Of a stretch of 64,000 bases of DNA, positions 46,251 to 56,061 are shown piece by piece (positions within the stretch are counted from its first letter, which is position 1; each line of letters begins with the position of its first letter). The translations under genes were made by a program, and so were the position numbers. Under the pieces are notes generated by a model. That model did no database searches, was not told the DNA's origin, and was given only the letters and a program-made list of their open reading frames with translations. The stretch lies in contig NZ_JAPNLE010000009.1 in NCBI RefSeq assembly GCF_026627925.1, positions 4,898,001 to 4,962,000 of the forward strand, in the 5' to 3' direction. Source of the DNA: Cupriavidus sp. D39 (lineage in GTDB: Bacteria > Pseudomonadota > Gammaproteobacteria > Burkholderiales > Burkholderiaceae).

Positions 46251-46943
46251 TCAGCGGCGCTGGTATTGCGTGGCGCCGAACAGGATTTCCCGTTCCTTGT
46301 CGCCGCTCAGCGGCTTGCGTTCCTGCGCCAGCACGGCGACGCCGCGCTTCACGGCGGGCCGCTCGGCGATCTCAAGGAACCAGCGCTTCAAGTGCGGATA
46401 GTCGTCCAGCTCCACGCCCTGGTTCTGCCAGCTGCGCAGCCACGGGAAGGTCGCGATGTCGGCCACGGAGTATTCGCTGCCGGCCAGCCACGCATGTTCC
46501 GACAATTGCTTGTCGATGACGCCGTACAAGCGCTTGGCCTCGTTGGTATAGCGGTTGATGGCGTACTCGATCTGCTCTGGCGCATACATGCGGAAATGGT
46601 GCGCCTGGCCGAGCATCGGGCCCACGCCGCCCATCTGGAACATCAGCCATTGCAGCGCGTCGTACTTGCCGCGCACATCCTCGGGCAGGAACTTGCCGGT
46701 CTTGCCGGCGAGGTACAGCAGGATGGCGCCGGACTCGAACAGCGAGATGGGCTCGCCGTCCGGGCCGTCGGGGTCGACGATGGCCGGGATCTTGTTGTTC
46801 GGGCTGATCTTGAGGAATGCTTCGCCGAACTGGTCGCCGGCGCCGATATTGATGGGGTGGACCTTGTACGCTAGGCCGCACTCCTCGAGCATGATGTGGA
46901 TTTTGTGGCCGTTGGGCGTGGGCCAGCTGTAGACGTCGATCAT
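46251..46943 (-). CDS. Glutathione S-transferase, YfcG/YghU-like (nu class)
   Basis: The 230-residue protein starts MIDVYSWPTPNGHKIHIMLE, the N-terminal signature of the nu-class GSTs YfcG and YghU, which act as disulfide-bond reductases. NNKIPAIVDPDGPDGEPISLFESGAILLYL (residues 47-76; key: IPAIVD, FESGAIL) is the glutathione-binding part, and the C-terminal helical domain follows (WLAGSEYSVADIATFPWLRS). The start at 46943 has an AGGAGC site. It is monocistronic. Confidence 0.9.
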   Translation of the reverse strand: MIDVYSWPTPNGHKIHIMLEECGLAYKVHPINIGAGDQFGEAFLKISPNNKIPAIVDPDGPDGEPISLFESGAILLYLAGKTGKFLPEDVRGKYDALQWLMFQMGGVGPMLGQAHHFRMYAPEQIEYAINRYTNEAKRLYGVIDKQLSEHAWLAGSEYSVADIATFPWLRSWQNQGVELDDYPHLKRWFLEIAERPAVKRGVAVLAQERKPLSGDKEREILFGATQYQRR

Positions 46944-47031
46944 CGGGAAAGGCTCCTGGCTGCGATCGTGCAAACGGTGAACCGCCACATCAACCACTGA
47001 CGTGGCGAACCGCGCGATTTAAGCACAGAAG

Positions 47032-47060
47032 AAAAAACGCGCAGGCAGGCTGCGCGTTTT
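47032..47060 (-). terminator. Rho-independent terminator after the acyl-CoA dehydrogenase
   Basis: AAAACGCGCA (47034-47043) pairs with TGCGCGTTTT (47051-47060) around a seven-base loop. On the leftward strand six Ts follow the stem. It lies 40 bases beyond the stop codon of the leftward dehydrogenase. Confidence 0.85.
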
Positions 47061-47100
47061 CCATGTAGCCAGCAGGGCCGGCGGTGGGGCTGAATGCGGC

Positions 47101-48363
<1,263 letters not shown>

Positions 48364-48491
48364 GTTGTCTCCTCCACCTCTGAATGAGGCCGGTATCGAT
48401 TGGGCCGCCGCGGGTTGCGGTGGGCCGTTCCCGGCACCGGCGGACGCGGTTTGCGCCGACTGGAGAGGACTGTACCGCAATCCAGGTAATT

Positions 48492-48508
48492 AGAAAAATG
48501 AATTTTCT
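48492..48508. promoter_or_regulatory. Inverted repeat AGAAAA-N5-TTTTCT between ACAD and lysR
   Basis: A perfect six-base dyad with a five-base spacer sits 47 bases upstream of lysR, within the divergent control region. TCCAG and CTGGA flank it as a second, outer dyad. It is a candidate LysR-type site. Confidence 0.45.
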
Positions 48509-48555
48509 GGATTTGCCAGTATCAATACCGTGCATTCCATGCCAGAATTCCCGTC

Positions 48556-49491
48556 ATGCAGCTATCCCGCATCGACCTGAATCTCTTCGTGGTGTTCGAC
48601 GCTATCTATAGCGAAGGCAGCATCACGGCCGCCGCCCGCCAGCTTAACCTGACGCAGCCCGCGGTCAGCCACGCGCTGGGGCGCATGCGCACCTTGTTCG
48701 ACGACCCCTTGTTCGAGCGGCGGGGGCAGGGCATGGCGCCCACGCCGCTGGCGCGCTCGCTGGCCGCCGAGGTGCGCACAGCGCTGCAATCCTTCGCCCG
48801 CACCTTGCAGGACACGCCGCATTTCGATCCGGCGGCCACGGTGCGCCGGTTCACCATCGGCATGCGCGATGCACTGGAGTCCACCTTGTTGCCGCCCCTG
48901 ATGGCGCGCGTGACCAAGGTGGCGCCGCAGGTGGAGATCGCGGCGATCCGCTTCGACCGGCGCGAGATGGAGTCGGAGCTGCTGGCGGGCACGCTCGATG
49001 CCGCCATCGATATCCTGCTGCCGGTGTCGCCGGCCATCCATCACACGCCCTTCATGGCCGACCCGATGGTGGTGCTGGCCCGGCGCGACCATCCGCTGAT
49101 GAAGAAGGAGCTGACGCTGGAGCGCTACCTGGCCGCCGAGCATGTGCATGTGTCTTCGCGCCGGCGCGGGGCCGGGCTGGAAGACCAGGCGCTGCACCGC
49201 ATGGGCCTGACGCGTCGGGTGCGGTTGCGCTGCCAGCATTACGCCGCGGCCTGCCGCGTGGTGAGCTGCACCGACCTGCTGGCCACGCTGCCGCTGCGCT
49301 ACGCGCGCATCGCCAATGAGCCCTATGCCAACCGCCTGCTCTCGCTGCCCTTCAAGGTGCCCACGCTGGAGCTGCACCTTTACTGGCACGCCGGCGGCGA
49401 GAACGACGGCGCCAATCGCTGGCTGCGCGAGCAGTTGCTGGCGGTGATCAACGCGCTGGGCGGTAGCGTAGGCGAGGTGGCGCAGGGCTGA
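48556..49491 (+). CDS. LysR-family transcriptional regulator
   Basis: The 311-residue protein has the LysR winged helix-turn-helix in residues 4-63 (SRIDLNLFVVFDAIYSEGSI, AARQLNLTQPAVSHALGRMR, LFDDPLFERRGQGM) and a C-terminal periplasmic-binding-like effector domain of the NodD/NahR-like subgroup (TPFMADPMVVLARRDHPLM). It is transcribed away from the acyl-CoA dehydrogenase and probably regulates it. The effector is unknown. Confidence 0.92.
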   Translation: MQLSRIDLNLFVVFDAIYSEGSITAAARQLNLTQPAVSHALGRMRTLFDDPLFERRGQGMAPTPLARSLAAEVRTALQSFARTLQDTPHFDPAATVRRFTIGMRDALESTLLPPLMARVTKVAPQVEIAAIRFDRREMESELLAGTLDAAIDILLPVSPAIHHTPFMADPMVVLARRDHPLMKKELTLERYLAAEHVHVSSRRRGAGLEDQALHRMGLTRRVRLRCQHYAAACRVVSCTDLLATLPLRYARIANEPYANRLLSLPFKVPTLELHLYWHAGGENDGANRWLREQLLAVINALGGSVGEVAQG

Positions 49492-49519
49492 GTGCGTGCG
49501 GCTCGCCCTGTGCCACCTT

Positions 49520-51012
49520 TCACGGTGCGCTGTCGGGCTGGCGCTCGATGCGCACGGTGGCTGGCGGCAATGTGCTGTCGGCCTGCACCGCATAGGGCAG
49601 CGGCGGCCGGTGTTCGGGTGGGACTGCCTGCCATAGCCGTTCGACCCAGGCCCTGACCTCGGGGCTTGCCGGCGCCGACGCCGTGATGCGCAGCGCGAGC
49701 TGCGCCCCGGCGGCGGGCTCTGCCCCGCTGGGGCGGACAACAAGCGCTCCACGGCCAGCTGAGGTTCTTCCCGCAAGCTCATCGTCAATGTTCCCACCCT
49801 TTGCACGCGTGCAGCAGGCGCGGGTGCCCGTGCCGCATCGGCCTGCTGTGACGGGCTGGCGCGCAGCGCGAACCTGGGCGGCTCCATGGTGGGCGCTGGC
49901 GCCGGTGGGGCGATGGGTGCGATCGGGGCTGGCGGCGCGATCGGCGCGATCGGCGCGATCGGCGCCATAGGAGCCATGGGAGCCGGCGCACGTACCGCAG
50001 CTGCGGCTGCGGCGGCGGGTGGCGCGCCGGCAGAGAGCGAGCCAGTCGTGCCTGCGGCGCTTTTCATGGGTTCAGATGCACGCTGTTCCGCTAGCCGGCT
50101 GGGTTCGCGCTGCGCGGCCTTGGCCTGTGCCTCGGCGGGCGGGGCGCGATGGGTTTGTGCGTTGGCCGTGGCAGGCAGGTTGGCCTGTGCTGGCGCAGGC
50201 TGTGCGGGTTGCACGGGTGGTGGAGGCACTGGCGCATCCACGCGCGGCGATGCCGGCTGCCCAGCGGATTCTGCTTGCGGAGCCGGAGCCGGAGCCGGAG
50301 CCGGTGCCGGTGCCGGAGCCGGCTGCGCTGCCGGCTGCACTACCGCCTGCGCAACCGGCTTGGCGGCATCCGCCTGCTTTGCCGCCTTGTTTGCCGCCGT
50401 GTCCGCTAGGGGAGCCGGGGCTTGGGCCGGCAACGTGATTTCGCCGTCGCGCAGGTCCAGCTGGCGCATGACGATCTGCAGCGACAAGACGCCCACGCCG
50501 AGGGTGGCGGCGAGCACGCCCAGCGCGGGCCACCAGCGCCGGGCCGGGCGCGCACGAGCCGGCTTGCCGGCTGCCTGCTCGCCTGCGGCTGGCTGCGCGG
50601 GGTCCGCCTGTTCACGCAGCCACGCCTGCGCAGCCTCGCTGACCGGCGCGCCTAGCACGCGCTGCGGCGCGTCGCCGCGCCGGACTTCCTCCAGCACCGC
50701 ATTGCGGCGCGTGGCCTGCGCCGCCTGCATGCGCGCGGCTTGCGCCATGACCGACGCCTGCAATCCGGCCGGCGGCGTGAAATCCAGTTCGGCATCGTCG
50801 GCGGGGGCTTCGGCCTGTTCGGCGTAAGCCCGGACCTTGGCCGGCAGCGAGGCAGGCGGCAGCGGCGCTGGCGCGTTGCGCGCTGCCTGCTCCGCACGCG
50901 CCGCCGCCATCACCGAGGCCTCCAGCGAGGCGGGCGGCACAAAGGCGGGCAGCTCGCGCAGCAATGCCGCGAGCCTGTCCTCGCCGGCGATGAAGCGTTC
51001 GTCCGCGCTCAT
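49520..51012 (-). pseudogene. Proline-rich single-pass membrane protein, probable anti-sigma factor, with an apparent 1-base frameshift
   Basis: The gene begins four bases inside the end of the sigma-factor gene (ATGA overlap) and likely encodes its regulator. Restored, it has about 497 residues: a cytoplasmic part with three similar motifs (VPPASLEASVM at 25-35, LPPASLPAKV at 51-60, TPPAGLQASVM at 79-89), one membrane helix at about 161-182 (WPALGVLAATLGVGVLSLQI), and a long periplasmic region rich in Pro and Ala (repeats APAPAP, IAPIAP). Near 49723-49726 the frame breaks; adding one base to that run gives a sensible end (LALRITASAPASPEVRAWVE ... to a stop at 49520). There is no zinc-binding HxxxCxxC motif. 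A functional assignment as anti-sigma rests on position and topology. Confidence 0.75.
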
Positions 51013-51629
51013 GGCAGCCGCTCCTGCGACGCCGTGGCCGCCAGGCTCTCGCGCAGTCGCGCAAAGGCGTAGCGCAGCCGGCTCTTGATGGTCTCGAACT
51101 TCTCGCCCAGCGTCAGGGCGATGTCCTCCACGCTCATCTCGCTGAAGAAACGCAGCACGATCACCTCGCGCTGCGCCGCCGGCAGCGCCAGCAGCGCTTG
51201 CCGCACGCCTTGCAGGTTCTGCCGCAACTGCGCCTCGGCCTCGGGGCTGAGGTCGTCCGCCGGCATGGCGAGGTGCGTCTCGTCGAGCGTGTCGCGCTGG
51301 CGCTCGTAGGCGCCGCGCAACTGGTCCAGCCAGGTATTGCGCGCGATCTGGAACAGGAAGGTGCGCAGGGCCGCGCTGGGCTGGTAGTCTGCGCAGCGGG
51401 TCATCAGCTTGACCCAGGTCTTCTGGGTCACGTCCTCGGCCTCGCCGGTGTTGCCCTGGCATAGCCAGGCCACGTAGTTGTACAGCGCCGCGTTGTGGCG
51501 GCGGAACAGCTCGGCCACCGGCTGCTCGATCAGGCCGTTGGCGACCAGCAGCATCAGGTCGGTGTCCGGCAGCGCGGACAGTCCGGCAGCGGGTTGGGAT
51601 GGCGAGGCGCCAGGCGGGGAGGCATGCAT
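51009..51629 (-). CDS. ECF-type RNA polymerase sigma factor
   Basis: The 206-residue protein has sigma region 2 (ALYNYVAWLCQGNTGEAEDV, QKTWVKLMTR, FLFQIARNTWLDQLRGAYE) and region 4 (LPAAQREVIVLRFFSEMSVE, DIALTLGEKFETIKSRLRYA). There is no region 1 or 3, so it is an extracytoplasmic-function type. It overlaps the downstream membrane protein by four bases and follows a VWA lipoprotein gene by 95 bases. The trio is likely one envelope-signalling unit; the signal and regulon are unknown. Confidence 0.92.
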   Translation of the reverse strand: MHASPPGASPSQPAAGLSALPDTDLMLLVANGLIEQPVAELFRRHNAALYNYVAWLCQGNTGEAEDVTQKTWVKLMTRCADYQPSAALRTFLFQIARNTWLDQLRGAYERQRDTLDETHLAMPADDLSPEAEAQLRQNLQGVRQALLALPAAQREVIVLRFFSEMSVEDIALTLGEKFETIKSRLRYAFARLRESLAATASQERLP

Positions 51630-51724
51630 GCGCGGGAGTATATGACAGCCCCCGCGGCTGTGCGGGGCTGTCCGTGCCGGGCGCTTGCGCGCGAGCAGCC
51701 CGGCCGATGGTGGGGATGGTGGCC

Positions 51725-53515
51725 TCAGCGTGGCGGCTCCCCGGCATCCCCGCCTTGCGCCAGCGGCGCGCGCGTCGACAAGGCCTGCGCCAGGTCGACC
51801 AGCCTGATGAATTCGCCGCGGTAGCCGAAGCGGTCGGTGCCGCGCGCGCCTAGCGCCAGGGTGCGCGCATCGGCGTAGGTCCAGCTGCCGACGTGATTGC
51901 CGCCGCGCAGCAGCTGGCCAAAGCCGGCTACCGCCGTGGCGAAACGCAAAGCGTCGTCGGCCTGCGCCAGCGGCCGCACCGAGGTGGCCTGCACCGGCAG
52001 GTCGATCAGCTCGCTGGTTTGCGCCTGCGGCAGCTTGTAGCGCAACTTGATGTGGGCCAGCTCGCCGGCGATGCCGTTGTCCGGCCGGGCGGCGGGGCTG
52101 GCCGGCTGGTAGCGCAACGGGTCGATCAGGCCTGGCTGGCCCGCCAGCGTTAGCTCATACAGCGCCGTCACGGTGTGGCCGGCGCCGATATCGCCGGCAT
52201 CGACCTGGTCGTTGTTGAAGTCCTCGCGCTTGAGCGCGCGGTTCTCATAGCCGATCAGGCGGTACTCTTTGACCGTGGCGGGGTTGAACTCGACCTGGAT
52301 CTTGACGTCGCGCGCCACCGTGGCCAGCGTGGAGCTGAACTCTTCCACCAGCACCTTCTGGCCTTCCATCAGGTTGTCGATATAGGAGTAGGCGCCGTCG
52401 CCCGCGTCGGCCAGCTGCTCCATCAGCTGGTCGTTGTAGTTGCCGGTGCCAAAGCCCAGCGTGGACAGCGAAACGCCCGACTTGCGCTTCTCCGCGACCA
52501 GGGCCTTGAGCTGGCGGAAGTCGGTGATGCCGACATTGAAATCGCCATCGGTTGCCAGCAACACGCGATTGATGCCGCCCGCGATAAAGCTCTGCTGCGC
52601 GGCCTGGTAGGCCAGCGCGATGCCGCTCGCGCCGGCGGTCGAGCCGCCTGCCACCAGGGAGTCGATGGCCGACGAGATGGCGGCCTTGTCGCTGCCCGAA
52701 GTCGGCGGCAGCACCACGCGCGTGCCGCTGGCGTAGGTCACCAGCGTGATGCGGTCCTGCGCGCGCAGCGCGTTGGTCAGCAGCTTGAGCGAGGACTTCA
52801 GCAGCGGCAGCTTGTCGGGCGAATACATCGACCCCGACACATCGACCAGGAACACCAGGTTGGCCGCCGGCAGGCTGTCGCGCGCCGCGTCGGCCGCCTT
52901 GATGCCGATGCGCAGCAGCACGTTATGCGCTTGCCATGGCGCGGGCGCGGCGTCGGCGTGCACGGCAAAGGGACGGCCGTCGCGCGGCTGCGCGTAGTCG
53001 TAGGGAAAGTAGTTGATCATCTCCTCCACGCGCACCGCGTCGGCCGGCGGCAGGCGGCCGGCGTTGAGCAGGCGGCGCACATTGCTGTAGCTGCCGGTGT
53101 CGACGTCGATGCTGAAGGTGGAGACGGGAGCTTGGGCTACCTGCTGCACGCCGTTCTCGTCGATGGCGCCATAGCGCTCGCGGTCTGGCCCGGGCTGCGG
53201 CTGCGGGTAGGGCATGGGGCGAACCATCAGCGCCAAGGGCGCCGCGGGCTGGGCGCGCATGGCGGGCGCGCGCGCATCCGCAACGGCGCCGGCGGCCGCC
53301 TCCCTGGCGGGGGACGCCGCGTCGCGGGCCTTTGCCGCGGGCACGCTTTGCATTGGGGTGGCTGGGGCAACCGGGGGCGGCGCGACCGGCTGCGTGGCCG
53401 GTGCTGCGTTGTCGGCTCGCGCGGGCGAATCCGGCGGGGTAGGGGCGGTGGTGGAATGACCACCGCAGGCGGCCACCGCGAAGGCAATGGCCAAGGCTCC
53501 CAAGCGCTTAAGCAT
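51725..53515 (-). CDS. VWA-domain lipoprotein (YfbK-like)
   Basis: The 596-residue protein has a lipoprotein signal peptide (LAIAFAVAAC, lipid-linked Cys17), an Ala/Pro-rich linker to about residue 95, a von Willebrand N-terminal segment (STFSIDVDTGSYSNVRRLLN), and a VWA domain with an intact metal site DVSGSM (Asp225 to Ser229) and ATDGDFNVG. The C-terminal region fits the DUF3520 type of YfbK. Such proteins sit in the periplasm on a membrane. It is first in the leftward VWA - sigma - anti-sigma set. Its binding partner is unknown. Confidence 0.9.
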   Translation of the reverse strand: MLKRLGALAIAFAVAACGGHSTTAPTPPDSPARADNAAPATQPVAPPPVAPATPMQSVPAAKARDAASPAREAAAGAVADARAPAMRAQPAAPLALMVRPMPYPQPQPGPDRERYGAIDENGVQQVAQAPVSTFSIDVDTGSYSNVRRLLNAGRLPPADAVRVEEMINYFPYDYAQPRDGRPFAVHADAAPAPWQAHNVLLRIGIKAADAARDSLPAANLVFLVDVSGSMYSPDKLPLLKSSLKLLTNALRAQDRITLVTYASGTRVVLPPTSGSDKAAISSAIDSLVAGGSTAGASGIALAYQAAQQSFIAGGINRVLLATDGDFNVGITDFRQLKALVAEKRKSGVSLSTLGFGTGNYNDQLMEQLADAGDGAYSYIDNLMEGQKVLVEEFSSTLATVARDVKIQVEFNPATVKEYRLIGYENRALKREDFNNDQVDAGDIGAGHTVTALYELTLAGQPGLIDPLRYQPASPAARPDNGIAGELAHIKLRYKLPQAQTSELIDLPVQATSVRPLAQADDALRFATAVAGFGQLLRGGNHVGSWTYADARTLALGARGTDRFGYRGEFIRLVDLAQALSTRAPLAQGGDAGEPPR

Positions 53516-53644
53516 GTTCTTTTCTCCTGAAGGGCCGCGCCGGCGATGCCGGCGGCAGGGCGCTGTCAGTGAAACGAGGCAGCCTGGCGCAAGGGGTTAA
53601 GCGCGATCAAAAAAGCAAGAACTGGCCAAGACCCGGCGCGCTGC

Positions 53645-54652
53645 TCAGTCCAGCCGGATGTCGGCCTGCTTCACCACGGTCGCCCAGCGTGCGCGCTCGG
53701 CGCCGAAGAACTTGTTGGTTTCCGGCGGCGTCATGGTCACCACTTCCGCGCCCTGGCCGGCGAGTTGCGCGCGCACGTCCGGCGAGCGGATGATGCGGAT
53801 CAGCTCGCTGCTGATGCGCGCCACCAGCGCATCGGGCATGCCGGCCGGCGCCATCACGCCCTGCCAGGTGCCAGACTCGAAGCCCGGCACGCCTTGCTCG
53901 GCAATGGTCGGGACTTGCCCCACCAGCGGCATGCGTGTTTTCTTGGAAACGGCGATCACCTTCAGCTTGCCCGCCTGCACCTGGGGCAGCGTAGCCAGCA
54001 TGCCGTTCATCAGCACCTGGGCCGTGCCGCCTACGGTATCGGCGACCGCCTGCGCGCCGCCTTTGTAAGGCACGTACTGCCATTTCGCGCCGGTGGCTTG
54101 CGCCACCGCCACGCCAGCCAGGTGCGGCGCGCTGCCGATGGCGGTCACGGCGAAGTTGAGCTGGGTGCGCTTGGACAGATCCACCAGCTCCTTGAGGTTG
54201 CTGACCTGCACCGAGGGATGGACTACCAGCAAATGCGGCGAATACGCCAGCATGGAAACGCCCTTGAGGTCCTTGCCCGGATCGAAGGTGAGCTTGGTAT
54301 AGACGGAAGGGCTGATGGCTAGCGCGCCGACATCGCACAGCAGCAGCGTGTGATTGTCGGTGCCGGCCTGCGCAACCATGGCGGCGCCGATATTGCCGTT
54401 GGCGCCCGGGCGGTTATCTACCACGATGGGCTGGCCGAGGGCTTCGCCGAGCTGGCGGCTGATCAGGCGGGCGATGATGTCGGAGGAGCCGCCAGCGGGG
54501 TAAGGGACGACCAGCCGGATCGGGCGGGTGGGCCAATCGGCGGCTTTGGCCGGGGACGAGAGCAGGGTGCCGGCTGCGCCGAGGCTGCCCAGCGTGGCGG
54601 TGGCGCCCAGGGTCGAGAGTTGGGTCAGGAAGGTGCGGCGGTTGCTTGGCAT
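53645..54652 (-). CDS. Tripartite tricarboxylate transporter substrate-binding protein (Bug/TctC family)
   Basis: The 335-residue periplasmic protein has a Tat-type signal peptide (PSNRRTFLTQLSTLG, cut after AKA) and the Bug-family fold: WPTRPIRLVVPYPAGGSSDI, VVDNRPGANGNIGA, and PYKGGAQAVADTVGG. These proteins are very numerous in Cupriavidus and Bordetella and bind diverse carboxylates. No TctA or TctB membrane genes are adjacent, so it is an orphan, as is common. The ATG at 54652 has a GGAG site. Confidence 0.92.
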   Translation of the reverse strand: MPSNRRTFLTQLSTLGATATLGSLGAAGTLLSSPAKAADWPTRPIRLVVPYPAGGSSDIIARLISRQLGEALGQPIVVDNRPGANGNIGAAMVAQAGTDNHTLLLCDVGALAISPSVYTKLTFDPGKDLKGVSMLAYSPHLLVVHPSVQVSNLKELVDLSKRTQLNFAVTAIGSAPHLAGVAVAQATGAKWQYVPYKGGAQAVADTVGGTAQVLMNGMLATLPQVQAGKLKVIAVSKKTRMPLVGQVPTIAEQGVPGFESGTWQGVMAPAGMPDALVARISSELIRIIRSPDVRAQLAGQGAEVVTMTPPETNKFFGAERARWATVVKQADIRLD

Positions 54653-54844
54653 CGGCTTTGTCTCCAGATTTGTATTAGTTGTATGTTGTCGTATCTGTTG
54701 GATCATAGCCGGAAGTCCCGGGCGGGTCCAGGGCATTTTCCTGGCAGGGTTTTCGGCGTGACGGATGGCGAACCTGGGGGGCGGAGCGATGGGTTTGATG
54801 CAGAAAACCAGGCGGCACATCATCTGATACGATAACTTGCCCAG

Positions 54845-54881
54845 TAAAAAAGCCTCTTCCCGCAGTGTGAGGGAAGAGGCT
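54845..54881 (-). terminator. Rho-independent terminator after the APH-like gene
   Basis: AGCCTCTTCCC (54851-54861) pairs with GGGAAGAGGCT (54871-54881) around a nine-base loop. On the leftward strand a T run follows (complement of 54846-54850). It lies 31 bases beyond the phosphotransferase stop codon. Confidence 0.9.
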
Positions 54882-54911
54882 TCCTGATGATCCCGGCGAA
54901 GCGCCAGATTG

Positions 54912-55988
54912 TTATTGCTTTGCCTTCCTTGCGTACTCCCAGCCCATTTCCGCCATCGGCCGGGCACGCTTTCCGGCATCCGCGGCCTGCGCGGACGAAG
55001 CCGTCCCGTCCACCACGCGCTTCATGATCCCCTGCAGGATGCCGGCAATGCGGAACATGCTGAAGGCCAGGTAGAAATTCCAGTCGCCCGTGATGGGCCG
55101 GCCGGTGCGTTGCTCGTAGGTGCGCCGGTAGCTTGCCTCGTCAGGGATGCCGAGCCCGGCATGGTCCAGGCCGGCGATGCCGCGGAACTGGCCTGGGGCA
55201 ATGTGCCAGCTCATGCAGTGGTAGCCGAAGTCGGCCATCGGATGCCCGAGCGTGGACAGTTCCCAGTCGAGCACGGCCAGCACGCGCGGCTCGGTGGGGT
55301 GGAACATGAGGTTGTCCAGCCGGTAGTCGCCATGCACGATGGACGTGAGATCGGCGTCTTCCTGCGGGATATGCTCGGGCAGCCAGGCCATCAGGGAGTC
55401 CATGGCGGGGATGCTCTCGGTCTCGGACAGCTTGTACTGCTTGGTCCAGCGCTCGATCTGGCGCGAGAAGTAGTTGCCCGGCTTGCCGTAGTCGCCCAGG
55501 CCGATGGCCTTGTAGTCGACGGTGTGCAGCGCGGAGATGACGCGGTTCATCTCGTCGTAGATGGCGCCGCGCTCGGCCGGCGTCATGTCGGGCAGGGACT
55601 GGTCCCACAGCACGCGGCCGGCGACGAATTCCATGATGTAGAAGGCGCGGCCGATCACGGTTTCGTCTTCGCACAGGGCGTACATCCTGGCGACCGGCAC
55701 GTCGGTGCCGGCCAGCGCGGCCATCACGCGGTATTCGCGTTCGATGGCGTGGGCCGAGGGCAGCAGCTTGGACTTGGGGCCGGGCTTGGCGCGCATCACG
55801 TAGGTCTGGCCCGGCGTGACCAGCTTGAAGGTGGGGTTGGACTGGCCGCCCTTGAATTGCTCGATGGAGAGCGGACCAGCAAAGCCGGCCACATGCTCGC
55901 GCATCCAGGCTTCCAGCGCGGCCATGTCGAAGCGTTGCTGCTCGGCTACCTCGCGGGTGCCTTCGAAATTCGAAACGTTGGTGCTCAT
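54912..55988 (-). CDS. Aminoglycoside-phosphotransferase-like kinase (ACAD10/11 N-terminal type)
   Basis: The 358-residue protein has an APH/choline-kinase fold: GGQSNPTFKLVTPGQTYVMR, the catalytic loop SIVHGDYRLDNLMF, and VLAVLDWELSTLGHPMADFG with the metal-binding Asp. It resembles the kinase domain fused to some acyl-CoA dehydrogenases (ACAD10/11), which phosphorylate 4-hydroxy-acyl-CoAs. Its neighbourhood with enoyl-CoA hydratase and 3-hydroxyacyl-CoA dehydrogenase supports a role in hydroxy-acid breakdown. Antibiotic resistance is unlikely. Confidence 0.87.
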   Translation of the reverse strand: MSTNVSNFEGTREVAEQQRFDMAALEAWMREHVAGFAGPLSIEQFKGGQSNPTFKLVTPGQTYVMRAKPGPKSKLLPSAHAIEREYRVMAALAGTDVPVARMYALCEDETVIGRAFYIMEFVAGRVLWDQSLPDMTPAERGAIYDEMNRVISALHTVDYKAIGLGDYGKPGNYFSRQIERWTKQYKLSETESIPAMDSLMAWLPEHIPQEDADLTSIVHGDYRLDNLMFHPTEPRVLAVLDWELSTLGHPMADFGYHCMSWHIAPGQFRGIAGLDHAGLGIPDEASYRRTYEQRTGRPITGDWNFYLAFSMFRIAGILQGIMKRVVDGTASSAQAADAGKRARPMAEMGWEYARKAKQ

Positions 55989-56061
55989 GCTGTCTCCGTG
56001 TTTTCGGTATGTTCCGGGTTTTCCGAGATTCGAATCTGTCTTTTTTCCGTCTGCGGCGTGG

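Noticed and set aside
54912..55988. Aminoglycoside resistance gene
   Set aside because: The kinase fold is present, but the sequence is of the ACAD10/11 type and the neighbours are acyl-CoA enzymes.
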